Shown here piece by piece: positions 22,178-29,275 of a stretch of 32,662 bases of DNA. The notes under the pieces were generated by a model. It was not told the origin of the DNA and did not search any database. It saw only the letters and a program-made list of their open reading frames with translations. Position numbers and translations under genes: made by a program. Origin of the DNA: DAIDKA01 sp035485475 (GTDB lineage: Bacteria > Pseudomonadota > Gammaproteobacteria > Steroidobacterales > Steroidobacteraceae); the NCBI GenBank assembly GCA_035485475.1, contig DATHOA010000339.1, positions 1 through 32,662 on the forward strand, given 5' to 3'. Numbering within the stretch: the stretch's first letter is position 1; each line of letters opens with the position of its first letter.

Positions 22178-23703
22178 GGGGATGAAGCTTTGGCAGTCAG
22201 TTCAGCCAGAAACTTCGCCAATGGCTCGATGGCCTGCTCTACGCTCGCGGATTCGAGCGCCGCCATATATTCGGAACGGCGTTCGAGTGGAACGACGGTC
22301 CAGGGATACCCGCCGGACGCCATCATGAGATTCATGACGAAGCGCCCCATGCGTCCATTGCCGTCAAAGTACGGATGGATATACACGAACGCAAAATGTC
22401 CCATCACGACACGAACGGCAGGTTCGTTTTCCTGCTGCAGCAGCGCGAAGAAGGTTGGCATGAGTTCACGCACGGCCTCGTGGCGGGCTGGGACATGCAT
22501 CGAACGTCGGATACGAACCGGACCGTTCCGATAACCTGCCAGATCGCTCGCCTGCAGAATCCCCGCTGTGATGCTCGGGCGGAGTAGTTCGCGGTACCAC
22601 GTGGCGTGGTCTCGGTCGGCTATGGTGCCGGCGTTTGCCCGGTGCAGAACCTGGTCGATGCTTTGTTTGACCGCCTGGAAGGCCTGCCAGTAGCCGCGCG
22701 CCGCAAGCGCGTGGCGGTGCTCTCGGTCGCCCTTGATGGCATCGGGATTCCAGGCTCCCGAGCGCACGCGCTCGATGAGATCGTTGGTGACTTTGTAGCC
22801 CTCGATAGACAGAGAGTTATAGGCGTCTGCAACATAGATCTCATCGACCCTTTTGATATATCCGGCGGGATCGGCGCTCAGGCCCGGCGGGGCGGGGAAA
22901 ATCTTCAATATATTTTCACGCATGGTTGTCCATGTCATGCGCAGGCGGTTGACGTGCGGCGCTGTCTCGCGCGGGCTGAACGCAATCGGTGATCGCTCCT
23001 CGAACGGGTCACTTTCGCTGATCGTGTAGCCGGCCGAGTGCATTGTGCCGATGATGTTGTCCGCGATCTGGTTGCGACCGATGTTGCGGAATGCTCCCGC
23101 CAGGCGTCCAGCAACCTTGCTGTGGCCCCCTTCAAGCAGGCCGCTGAGAACGTCCGACGCGTCGGGAACCATTGCCAGCGCGGCGCGCAGCGCAGCCGGA
23201 TGGGCGACGAAATGCGATGGTGCACAGCTGATCAGGGCGGTGGCCAAATCGATGATCCGGACACCGTCCCGGATCTCGATATCCTGGTCCGCGGGCAGGG
23301 CGAGCCGCACGTCAAGGATCGAGGTACCGAAGATCAGACCCGTCGGCTTGTTGTTGCCGCGCGGCGAGCGGACCAGGAGTTGTTTGGGAACGGTCCAGTC
23401 GCCCGTGTGGAGGCTCAGGGACTGCTCCGGACTGAGGCACCATCCCGTGCCGAAGCGTTCACCCAGATATGCGGCGCAGAAATTCCAATAGCACGCATAC
23501 CACGATGTACTCTCGCCCTCCGGGTCGTCCGGACGGCTTGGGAAGTACCAGCCCTTCATGACCTCGCGGATGAATCCGCCGGCCTGCAGGCGCTGGCGGT
23601 GCGTACGTGTCAGGTCGCGCGCGCGGATGGCAATACGGCCCTGATCCTGAAGCGTCTTCAGGACATCCAGGGATTCAGCCAGTTTCGCGGCCGGGGTCGC
23701 CAT
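22174..23703 (-). CDS. Fic-family AMP-transferase with N-terminal winged-helix (AbiEi-like) segment
   Basis: A 509-residue protein. Residues about 1-60 read like the winged-helix DNA-binding unit of AbiEi-type antitoxins (LDVLKTLQDQGRIAIRARDL, then GGFIREVMKGWYFPS), and 60-235 resemble its companion domain. The Fic core carries the complete catalytic motif HPYFDGNGRMGR (443-454), so adenylylation or another phospho-transfer is expected. The inhibitory helix motif S297-x3-E301-G302 lies in front of the core, as in class II auto-inhibited Fic proteins. No antitoxin gene is adjacent, in line with built-in inhibition. The upstream region has three evenly spaced direct repeats across its promoter, suggesting autoregulation by the N-terminal domain. 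Alternative: a stand-alone regulator or immunity protein with no toxin role. Confidence 0.88.
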   Translation of the reverse strand: MATPAAKLAESLDVLKTLQDQGRIAIRARDLTRTHRQRLQAGGFIREVMKGWYFPSRPDDPEGESTSWYACYWNFCAAYLGERFGTGWCLSPEQSLSLHTGDWTVPKQLLVRSPRGNNKPTGLIFGTSILDVRLALPADQDIEIRDGVRIIDLATALISCAPSHFVAHPAALRAALAMVPDASDVLSGLLEGGHSKVAGRLAGAFRNIGRNQIADNIIGTMHSAGYTISESDPFEERSPIAFSPRETAPHVNRLRMTWTTMRENILKIFPAPPGLSADPAGYIKRVDEIYVADAYNSLSIEGYKVTNDLIERVRSGAWNPDAIKGDREHRHALAARGYWQAFQAVKQSIDQVLHRANAGTIADRDHATWYRELLRPSITAGILQASDLAGYRNGPVRIRRSMHVPARHEAVRELMPTFFALLQQENEPAVRVVMGHFAFVYIHPYFDGNGRMGRFVMNLMMASGGYPWTVVPLERRSEYMAALESASVEQAIEPLAKFLAELTAKASSP

Positions 23704-23715
23704 GATGATCGCGCT

Positions 23716-23782
23716 GTTTTTAGGTTATTAGGTCTTACCGTTTTTCGGTTATTGTGTCAACCTATTTTTAGGTTATCATGTC
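23716..23782. repeat. Three direct repeats with exact 24-bp period between fic and prfC
   Basis: Copies are GTTTTTAGGTTATTAGGTC (23716-23734), GTTTTTCGGTTATTGTGTC (23740-23758) and ATTTTTAGGTTATCATGTC (23764-23782). Each shares TTTTT-x-GGTTAT and a terminal TC, and each starts exactly 24 bp after the previous one. They cover the predicted fic promoter and reach the prfC leader. Such regular direct repeats are typical of operators bound cooperatively by a regulator; the candidate is the winged-helix N-terminus of the Fic protein itself. Confidence 0.75.
23732..23760 (-). promoter_or_regulatory. Predicted promoter of the fic gene
   Basis: On the minus strand TTGACA (complement of 23755-23760, a perfect -35) is followed after 17 bp by TAAGAC (complement of 23732-23737, a weak -10). 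The -35 overlaps the end of the second direct repeat and the spacer lies within it, so a protein bound to the repeats would occlude polymerase. The leader would be about 20 nt, and no clear ribosome-binding site is present. Confidence 0.45.
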
Positions 23783-23798
23783 ACATTCAGAGAGGAAG
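23768..23798 (+). promoter_or_regulatory. Possible prfC -10 and its ribosome-binding site
   Basis: TATCAT at 23774-23779 matches the -10 consensus at 5 of 6 positions and overlaps the third direct repeat, with only a partial -35 (TTGTGT at 23752-23757, 16-bp spacer). AGAGGAAG at 23791-23798 is a good ribosome-binding site 8 bp before the prfC ATG. If this promoter is used, prfC expression would also be exposed to whatever binds the repeats. Confidence 0.35.
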
Positions 23799-23806
23799 TC
23801 TGTCCC

Positions 23807-25417
23807 ATGTCGAGTGGTTCTTTAGCCGAGGAAATACGCAGAAGAAGAACTTTTGCCATCATCTCCCACCCCGACGCCGGCAAGACCACGCTCACCGAGA
23901 AGCTGCTGCTGTTCGGTGGCGCGATCCAGATGGCCGGAACCGTCAAGGGCCGCAAGGCCACGCGCCATGCGACCTCGGATTGGATGCGTCTGGAACAGCA
24001 GCGCGGCATTTCGGTCACCTCCTCGGTGATGCAGTTTCCGTTTCGCGACTGCATCGTCAATCTGCTGGACACACCGGGTCACGAGGACTTCTCGGAAGAC
24101 ACCTACCGGACGCTCACGGCGGTGGATTCGGCGCTCATGGTCATCGATTGCGCCAAGGGCGTCGAGGAGCGGACGGTGAAGCTGATGGAGGTGTGCCGGC
24201 TGCGCGCCACACCGATCATCACCTTCATCAATAAGCTGGATCGCGAAGGCCGACCGCCCATCGAGCTGCTGGATGAGATCGAGGAGGTGCTGAAAATACG
24301 CACCGCGCCGATCACCTGGCCGATCGGCATGGGCCAGCGGCTCAAGGGCGTCTATCACATCCCGCAGGATCGCATCTACGCCTACCAGCCGGCCGAGAAG
24401 GGCCGCGTGGGTGAGAATGTGATCATCGAGGGGTTGGCCTCGGATGCGGCGCGCGAGTTTCTCGGGCCCGATGCCGATGCGTTTGCGGCGGAGGTCGAAC
24501 TGGTGCAGGGCGCCACCGATGCCTTCAGCCTGGACGCCTACAAGGCCGGGAAACAGACGCCGGTGTTTTTCGGTTCGGCGATCAACAACTTCGGCGTCGA
24601 GGAGCTGCTGGCGGCATTTGCCGAGAATGCGCCGGGGCCGCTGCCGCGGGCGACGCGTGAGCGGCTCGTGGAGGTGCTGGAACCCAAGCTCACCGGGTTC
24701 GTGTTCAAGATCCAGGCCAACATGGACCCGGCGCACAGGGACCGCATCGCCTTCATGCGCCTGTGCTCCGGGCGCTACGAGCGTGGCATGCGTCTGTTCC
24801 ATTCACGGCTGAAGAAGGAAGTGAGGATTGCCGACGCGCTCACCTTCATGGCGGCCGATCGTGCCCAGGCGCAGGAAGCGTTCGCCGGCGACATCATCGG
24901 CCTGCACAACCATGGCACGATCAATATCGGCGATACCTTCACCGAGGGCGAGCAGCTGGGCTTCACGGGTATTCCGAGTTTCGCACCCGAGTTGTTCCGA
25001 CGCGCGGTGCTGAAGGATCCGCTGAAGATGAAGGCGCTGCAGAAGGGTCTGGCGCAGTTGTGCGAGGAGGGTGCCACGCAGTTGTTCAAGCCGCTGCGCA
25101 ACAACGATCTGATCCTCGGTGCCGTCGGGCAGCTGCAGTTTGAAGTCGTGGCGTTTCGCCTGCAGGATGAATACAACGTGCAGTGCGTGTTCGATACCAT
25201 CGGTGTGTACACCGCGCGCTGGGTGTACTGCGATGATGCGAAAATGCTGGCCGAATTCCAGCAGCGCAACCACGACAACCTGGCCGTCGATCACGGCGCA
25301 GCGCTGGTGTACCTCGCACCCTCGCGGGTGAACCTGCATCTGACACTGGAGCGCTGGCCGGGAGTCACGTTTCGCGAAACGCGCGAGCATGCCGACGTGG
25401 CGCCCGCCAACGACTGA
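23807..25417 (+). CDS. prfC: Peptide chain release factor 3
   Basis: A 536-residue translational GTPase that recycles RF1/RF2 from the ribosome after termination. It starts with the RF3 signature EEIRRRRTFAIISHPDAGKTTLTEKLLLFGGAIQ (P-loop 20-28), followed by RRKATRHATSDWM-like and QQRGISVTSSVMQF (switch I), DTPGHEDFSEDTYRTL (switch II), and NKLDREGR (G4). The late DPLKMKALQKGLAQLCEEGATQLF and VGQLQFEVVAFRLQDEYNV are RF3-specific. Length is normal. It marks the return of core genes after the accessory block. The final 53 bp overlap the 3' end of the convergent transglutaminase gene, the longest of the convergent overlaps in the window. Confidence 0.96.
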   Translation: MSSGSLAEEIRRRRTFAIISHPDAGKTTLTEKLLLFGGAIQMAGTVKGRKATRHATSDWMRLEQQRGISVTSSVMQFPFRDCIVNLLDTPGHEDFSEDTYRTLTAVDSALMVIDCAKGVEERTVKLMEVCRLRATPIITFINKLDREGRPPIELLDEIEEVLKIRTAPITWPIGMGQRLKGVYHIPQDRIYAYQPAEKGRVGENVIIEGLASDAAREFLGPDADAFAAEVELVQGATDAFSLDAYKAGKQTPVFFGSAINNFGVEELLAAFAENAPGPLPRATRERLVEVLEPKLTGFVFKIQANMDPAHRDRIAFMRLCSGRYERGMRLFHSRLKKEVRIADALTFMAADRAQAQEAFAGDIIGLHNHGTINIGDTFTEGEQLGFTGIPSFAPELFRRAVLKDPLKMKALQKGLAQLCEEGATQLFKPLRNNDLILGAVGQLQFEVVAFRLQDEYNVQCVFDTIGVYTARWVYCDDAKMLAEFQQRNHDNLAVDHGAALVYLAPSRVNLHLTLERWPGVTFRETREHADVAPAND

Positions 25418-27353
25418 CGCGCCGCTCGAACTCACGCAGCTCGGCGCCGGTCGTTGGGCCGCTGCCATAGCGCAAGCGGGCATAAAGTTGCAGCAGTTCC
25501 TGGGCTTGCGCCATGGGGTCGGAGCTGCCGCCGAGTGTTGCGGCATAGGCCAGCGGCCCCTGGTGCGGTTGCCGTGGCGGTGCATGGCGGGCCAGCCGCG
25601 CGCACAGCCGCAGATAGGCGCGCGCCAGCCGGTCCGGGCCGCGCGCCGGGCGGACCCGGCCAAATTGCCACCCGATGATCAGCAACCAAAGTGTCAGCGC
25701 GCCGGCCAGCAGCCAGCCCAGTTGCTGCCAGCCCGGATTGCCGAAACCCAACGACTCCAGCAGCCGCAGCTGGGACGCGTAGTTGTACGCAACGACCTGG
25801 GTGCTCCACCAGGCATTGAGCGCGTCCCAGGCCTGGTGACTTTGCTGCAACCACGAAAAATCGCGCAGCAGGCGCTCGGGGACGGAGCCGGCACCCGGCA
25901 GCAGATCCAGGATTCCACGGCGCAGGCGCTCAGGGGCCACGACGGCGGTGGGATCCACGCGCACCCAGCCGCGGCCGTCCTCCCACACCTCGACCCAGGC
26001 GTGCGCATCGGAGCGCCTGATCAGCAGGTAGCCCCCGATCGGATTCCACTCCCCACCCTGGTAACCCGTCACCACGCGTGCGGGCACGCCGCCGGCGCGC
26101 ATCAGCAGCGCGAACGCGGAGGCGAAGTGGCCGCAGAAGCCGCGCCGGGTGTTGAACAGGAAATCATCTATGGAATTCAGGTCGAGCAGCGGGGGCGTCA
26201 GGGTGTATTCGAAGTGTCCGTCGCGAAACAGGGCCAGCACGCTGTTCACATAGGCCGGTACATCCGGTGCGGCAGCGCGCAGGCGCTGCGCCAGCGCCTG
26301 GCTGCGCGGATTGCGATTCGCGGCGGGGTTCGAATCGAACTTGCGGGCAATACGCGACAGCTGATCCGGCGACCGTGTCGTGGTGTAGGAGACGGCCGAG
26401 TAGGTGACCGCATCATGCACCGGCCGAAAGGCCTGCAGCTGTCGGTCGGGCGTCAGGCGGGTGCCGCGCGCATCGACGCTCTGCACGGTGTCCAGAGCGG
26501 GCCACCACGGAGTGGAATCCGGCTCCAGCCTGACCTGGTAGCGATAGACCTGCCCCAGGTAGGTCAGGGCTTCAGCGTGAAAGTTATCGCCGTTGGCGCG
26601 GGTCCAGCTGTAGCCGTCGAAGTCGTGCAGCACGGGGCCGCGCCAGTAGCGCTGCTGTGGCGGCGGCACGGGCCCCGTGAACCAGACCCGGAAAACCGGG
26701 TCGAAGGAGTCTCCCAGCTCGGAGATGCTGCCCGGACTCATCGTGTCCGACAGGCCGGTCTGCGCCTGACTGGATCCGCCCAGCGACCAGAATGATCCGG
26801 ACAAGCGCGGAAACAGGGTAAACAGCAGCAGCGCCAGCGGCAGGGCGAATCCCAGGCTGCGCACGCTGATCCAGCCGGCACGCCGCGAGGTCAGCGGTGC
26901 ATCGGGATGGGCCGCATACAGCAGTGCCGTACAACACACCCAGGCCTGCAGCAGGTACAGCGGTGCGCGCAGCAGTTCCTGGGAGGCGAGGCAGGCCGCG
27001 AGCAACAGATAGAACGCCACGCCGACGACGATCAGCCGGTCGCGTCGCGCGGTCGCCTCCAGCAGCTTGATTGCGCCCATCAGCACCAGCAGTGCGGAGC
27101 CCGCGTTCAACCCGTTGAGGGTATGAAACATCGCCAGCACCGTGCCGGTGAGCGCCACGGTGAGCGACACCTTGAACACCCGGCCGGGCAAGCGCGCCCG
27201 ACCATGCGCGGCGGCCAGCGCCCATGCGGCGCCCGCGCAGGCCAGCACGATCACCCACAAGGGCACCTGGCCCAGATGCAGCAGCGCGCCCATGACAAAG
27301 GCCCCGACCATCCAGTGCGTGGCGCGATGCTGACCTTGGGGCTGAGCGCTCAT
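25365..27353 (-). CDS. tgpA: TgpA-like membrane protein: DUF3488, transglutaminase-like and DUF4129 domains
   Basis: A 662-residue protein. About seven hydrophobic segments in residues 12-185 form the DUF3488 membrane region. A periplasmic transglutaminase-like domain follows, with the triad Cys407 (RRGFCGHFASAFALLMRAGGVPARVVTGY), His451 (SDAHAWVEVW) and Asp467 (VRVDPTAVVAPER). A further hydrophobic helix at about 546-565 leads into a cytosolic DUF4129-type tail. This is the organisation of Pseudomonas TgpA, whose periplasmic domain has transglutaminase activity and whose gene was reported as important for viability. The ATG overlaps the stop of the DUF58 gene (ATGA), and a MoxR ATPase gene precedes that, the usual moxR-DUF58-tgpA group. 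Confidence 0.92.
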   Translation of the reverse strand: MSAQPQGQHRATHWMVGAFVMGALLHLGQVPLWVIVLACAGAAWALAAAHGRARLPGRVFKVSLTVALTGTVLAMFHTLNGLNAGSALLVLMGAIKLLEATARRDRLIVVGVAFYLLLAACLASQELLRAPLYLLQAWVCCTALLYAAHPDAPLTSRRAGWISVRSLGFALPLALLLFTLFPRLSGSFWSLGGSSQAQTGLSDTMSPGSISELGDSFDPVFRVWFTGPVPPPQQRYWRGPVLHDFDGYSWTRANGDNFHAEALTYLGQVYRYQVRLEPDSTPWWPALDTVQSVDARGTRLTPDRQLQAFRPVHDAVTYSAVSYTTTRSPDQLSRIARKFDSNPAANRNPRSQALAQRLRAAAPDVPAYVNSVLALFRDGHFEYTLTPPLLDLNSIDDFLFNTRRGFCGHFASAFALLMRAGGVPARVVTGYQGGEWNPIGGYLLIRRSDAHAWVEVWEDGRGWVRVDPTAVVAPERLRRGILDLLPGAGSVPERLLRDFSWLQQSHQAWDALNAWWSTQVVAYNYASQLRLLESLGFGNPGWQQLGWLLAGALTLWLLIIGWQFGRVRPARGPDRLARAYLRLCARLARHAPPRQPHQGPLAYAATLGGSSDPMAQAQELLQLYARLRYGSGPTTGAELREFERRVSRWRAPRRHARAFRET

Positions 27354-28315
27354 CGGGTCGCCGACTCGCTACCGAACAGGGCCAGCGCACGCAGGCAGCG
27401 CTGGCGATGCACCATCCCCTGGTCCAGATCGATGAGCTGCTGTGGCAGGCGCACGCCGAAGGCTTCACCATCGGCCGCGCAATTGAGGATCCAGCGCGTC
27501 AGTTGTGACAGGCGCTGCTCGGTATCCAGGCCCACAAGCGTCGCGAAATCGAACAGCCGCTCGATGCTGCCGCTGGCCGTGTATTCCTTGACCAGCAGCG
27601 GCGCGCCGCGCGCATAGGCCTTCCAGGCCACCTGACGGGGCGAGTCGCCATCGCGAAACGGGCGCAGCCTGGCCCATTCGTCGATATCAGCGGATTCGCG
27701 CGGCACCGTGCCATCGCGCGCGCCGTCCGCCACCGGCATGGCGCGCTGTCCCGCAGGTTGCGGATATACCGTGACGGCGTGCGCCACATGCAGCCAGGTC
27801 CAGGCGCGAAACAATCCGAACGGCCAGGTGCTCAGGATGCGCAGCCGACCGATGGGCTGCAGGCCGCGTCGCGGGGTCGCGATGCGCAGGCTCACGATCA
27901 CCTCGCCGTTCGCCTGCGCCGTGCAGCCCACCGCGGGCGCACCCAGGCCATCAATCTCAATACCGAGCCGCGGTTGTGCGCTGCTGTTGGCCAGGCGCAG
28001 CTGCAGCGGCGCGTGTTGACCGGCGAAGCTGTCCTGCGCCGACAGGTCGGCGACGGTGAGCCCGAGCAGGTTGCGATGACAGGCGTGCATGGCCACCAGC
28101 GCCAGCCCGGCCAGCAAAAAGGTGACCAGCAGCGCCAGGCTGTTCGCGTAATTCAGTCCGGCGATGAGCATGAGCAGCAGCAAGGCGCCGAACGCCAGGC
28201 CGGCACGGGTGGGCAGGATGTACAGACGCCGCCGCTGCAGCGCGACCGGTAGCTGGTCGATCCCCTGGCGGCGCCTGATCCAGGCCGCCATCCGGCGTTG
28301 CATGAAGGCGCGCAT
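27350..28315 (-). CDS. DUF58 domain membrane protein
   Basis: A 321-residue protein with two adjacent hydrophobic helices (about 35-75: LAFGALLLLMLIAGLNYANSL and ALLVTFLLAGLALVAMHAC) and then the DUF58 core, recognised by ADIDEWARLRPFRDGDSPRQVAWKAYARGAPLLVKEY. DUF58 proteins accompany MoxR AAA+ ATPases and often have von Willebrand A-like folds; they are thought to be clients or adaptors in envelope stress or assembly. The sequence start (QRRRLYILPTRAG) is typical of the family. It lies 18 bp after moxR and overlaps tgpA by 4 bp, so the three are almost surely translated together. Confidence 0.9.
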   Translation of the reverse strand: MRAFMQRRMAAWIRRRQGIDQLPVALQRRRLYILPTRAGLAFGALLLLMLIAGLNYANSLALLVTFLLAGLALVAMHACHRNLLGLTVADLSAQDSFAGQHAPLQLRLANSSAQPRLGIEIDGLGAPAVGCTAQANGEVIVSLRIATPRRGLQPIGRLRILSTWPFGLFRAWTWLHVAHAVTVYPQPAGQRAMPVADGARDGTVPRESADIDEWARLRPFRDGDSPRQVAWKAYARGAPLLVKEYTASGSIERLFDFATLVGLDTEQRLSQLTRWILNCAADGEAFGVRLPQQLIDLDQGMVHRQRCLRALALFGSESATR

Positions 28316-28333
28316 CCGGATGCCTCCTGCGTG

Positions 28334-29275
28334 TCAGATCGGAACGGGCACGGCGCGAATGAGTTCCTGGGCCAGGTTCGGGCTCGCGCCGGGCGCGGCT
28401 TCGCGCCGCTCGAGGCGGTGGGCCACCACCGCGGGCAATACCGCCTGGACATCCTCCGGCAGCACCGTGTCGCGGCTGGCGATGAAGGCGTGTGCCTGCG
28501 CGGCGCGCAGCAGGCCCAGGGCGGCGCGCGGTGACAGCCCCAGTTTCAGATCGCTGCGCGTGCGCGAGTGCTCGACCAGACGTTGCACGTAGTCGAGCAG
28601 CGGTGCCGAGCGGTGCACCTGCCGAACCGTCTGCTGCATTCCCAGGATCGCCGCTGGATCCAGCGCCGCTGCCATTTGCGCCAGCTGTTCACGCGGTTCA
28701 TCGCCCTGCAGCAGGCGGCGCTCCGATGCCGCATCCGGATACCCCAGGCTGACCCGCATCAGGAAGCGATCGAGCTGCGACTCAGGCAGCGCGAAAGTGC
28801 CGCGCTGCTCGTGGGGATTTTGCGTGGCCACGACAAAGAACGGCTCGGGGAGCCGGAAGGTCGTCAGGTCCACACTGACCTGGCGTTCCTCCATCGCCTC
28901 GAGCAAGGCGCTCTGGGTGCGGGGACTGGCGCGATTGACCTCATCGGCCAGCAGCAGCTGGGTGAACAGCGGACCGCGTTTGAAGTGAAACTGCTGGGTA
29001 CCGCGATCAAACACCGACACCCCGATGATATCGGCGGGCAGCAGATCACTGGTGAACTGCACCCGCTGCCAGCTAAGTCCCAGCAGATGGGCCAGCGCAT
29101 GGGCGAGGGTGGTTTTGCCCACGCCCGGGACGTCCTCGATCAACAGGTGACCGCGCGCCAGCAGACAGGCCATGCACAAACGCACCTGGGCGGGTTTGCC
29201 CAGGATGACGCGCTCGACGGCCGCCAGCGCCCGCATCAGGGCCTGACTTTGCTCCGTGATCGCGCCCGTGCTCAC
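28334..29275 (-). CDS. MoxR-family AAA+ ATPase
   Basis: A 313-residue ATPase. Motifs: AAVERVILGKPAQVRLCMACLLARGHLLIEDVPGVGKTTLAHALA with Walker A GVGKTT, LLLADEVNRASPRTQSALLEAMEERQVS with Walker B, ATQNPHEQRGTFALPESQLDRFLMRVSLGYP with sensor 1, and the C-terminal lid with GLSPRAALGLLRAAQAHAF. MoxR proteins act as chaperone-like ATPases on envelope or metalloprotein clients. The start is the GTG at 29275, which overlaps the valS stop (GTGA); the open frame continues 120 codons upstream only as an out-of-frame shadow of valS with low-complexity Arg/Gly/Ala content. First of three moxR-DUF58-tgpA genes, here attached to the end of the pepA-holC-valS operon. Confidence 0.93.
   Translation of the reverse strand: MSTGAITEQSQALMRALAAVERVILGKPAQVRLCMACLLARGHLLIEDVPGVGKTTLAHALAHLLGLSWQRVQFTSDLLPADIIGVSVFDRGTQQFHFKRGPLFTQLLLADEVNRASPRTQSALLEAMEERQVSVDLTTFRLPEPFFVVATQNPHEQRGTFALPESQLDRFLMRVSLGYPDAASERRLLQGDEPREQLAQMAAALDPAAILGMQQTVRQVHRSAPLLDYVQRLVEHSRTRSDLKLGLSPRAALGLLRAAQAHAFIASRDTVLPEDVQAVLPAVVAHRLERREAAPGASPNLAQELIRAVPVPI

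Noticed and set aside
23711..23785. Replication iterons or a CRISPR-like array at the 24-bp repeats
   Set aside because: Only three copies with 5-bp spacers, no replication or Cas gene nearby, and placement over promoters favours an operator.
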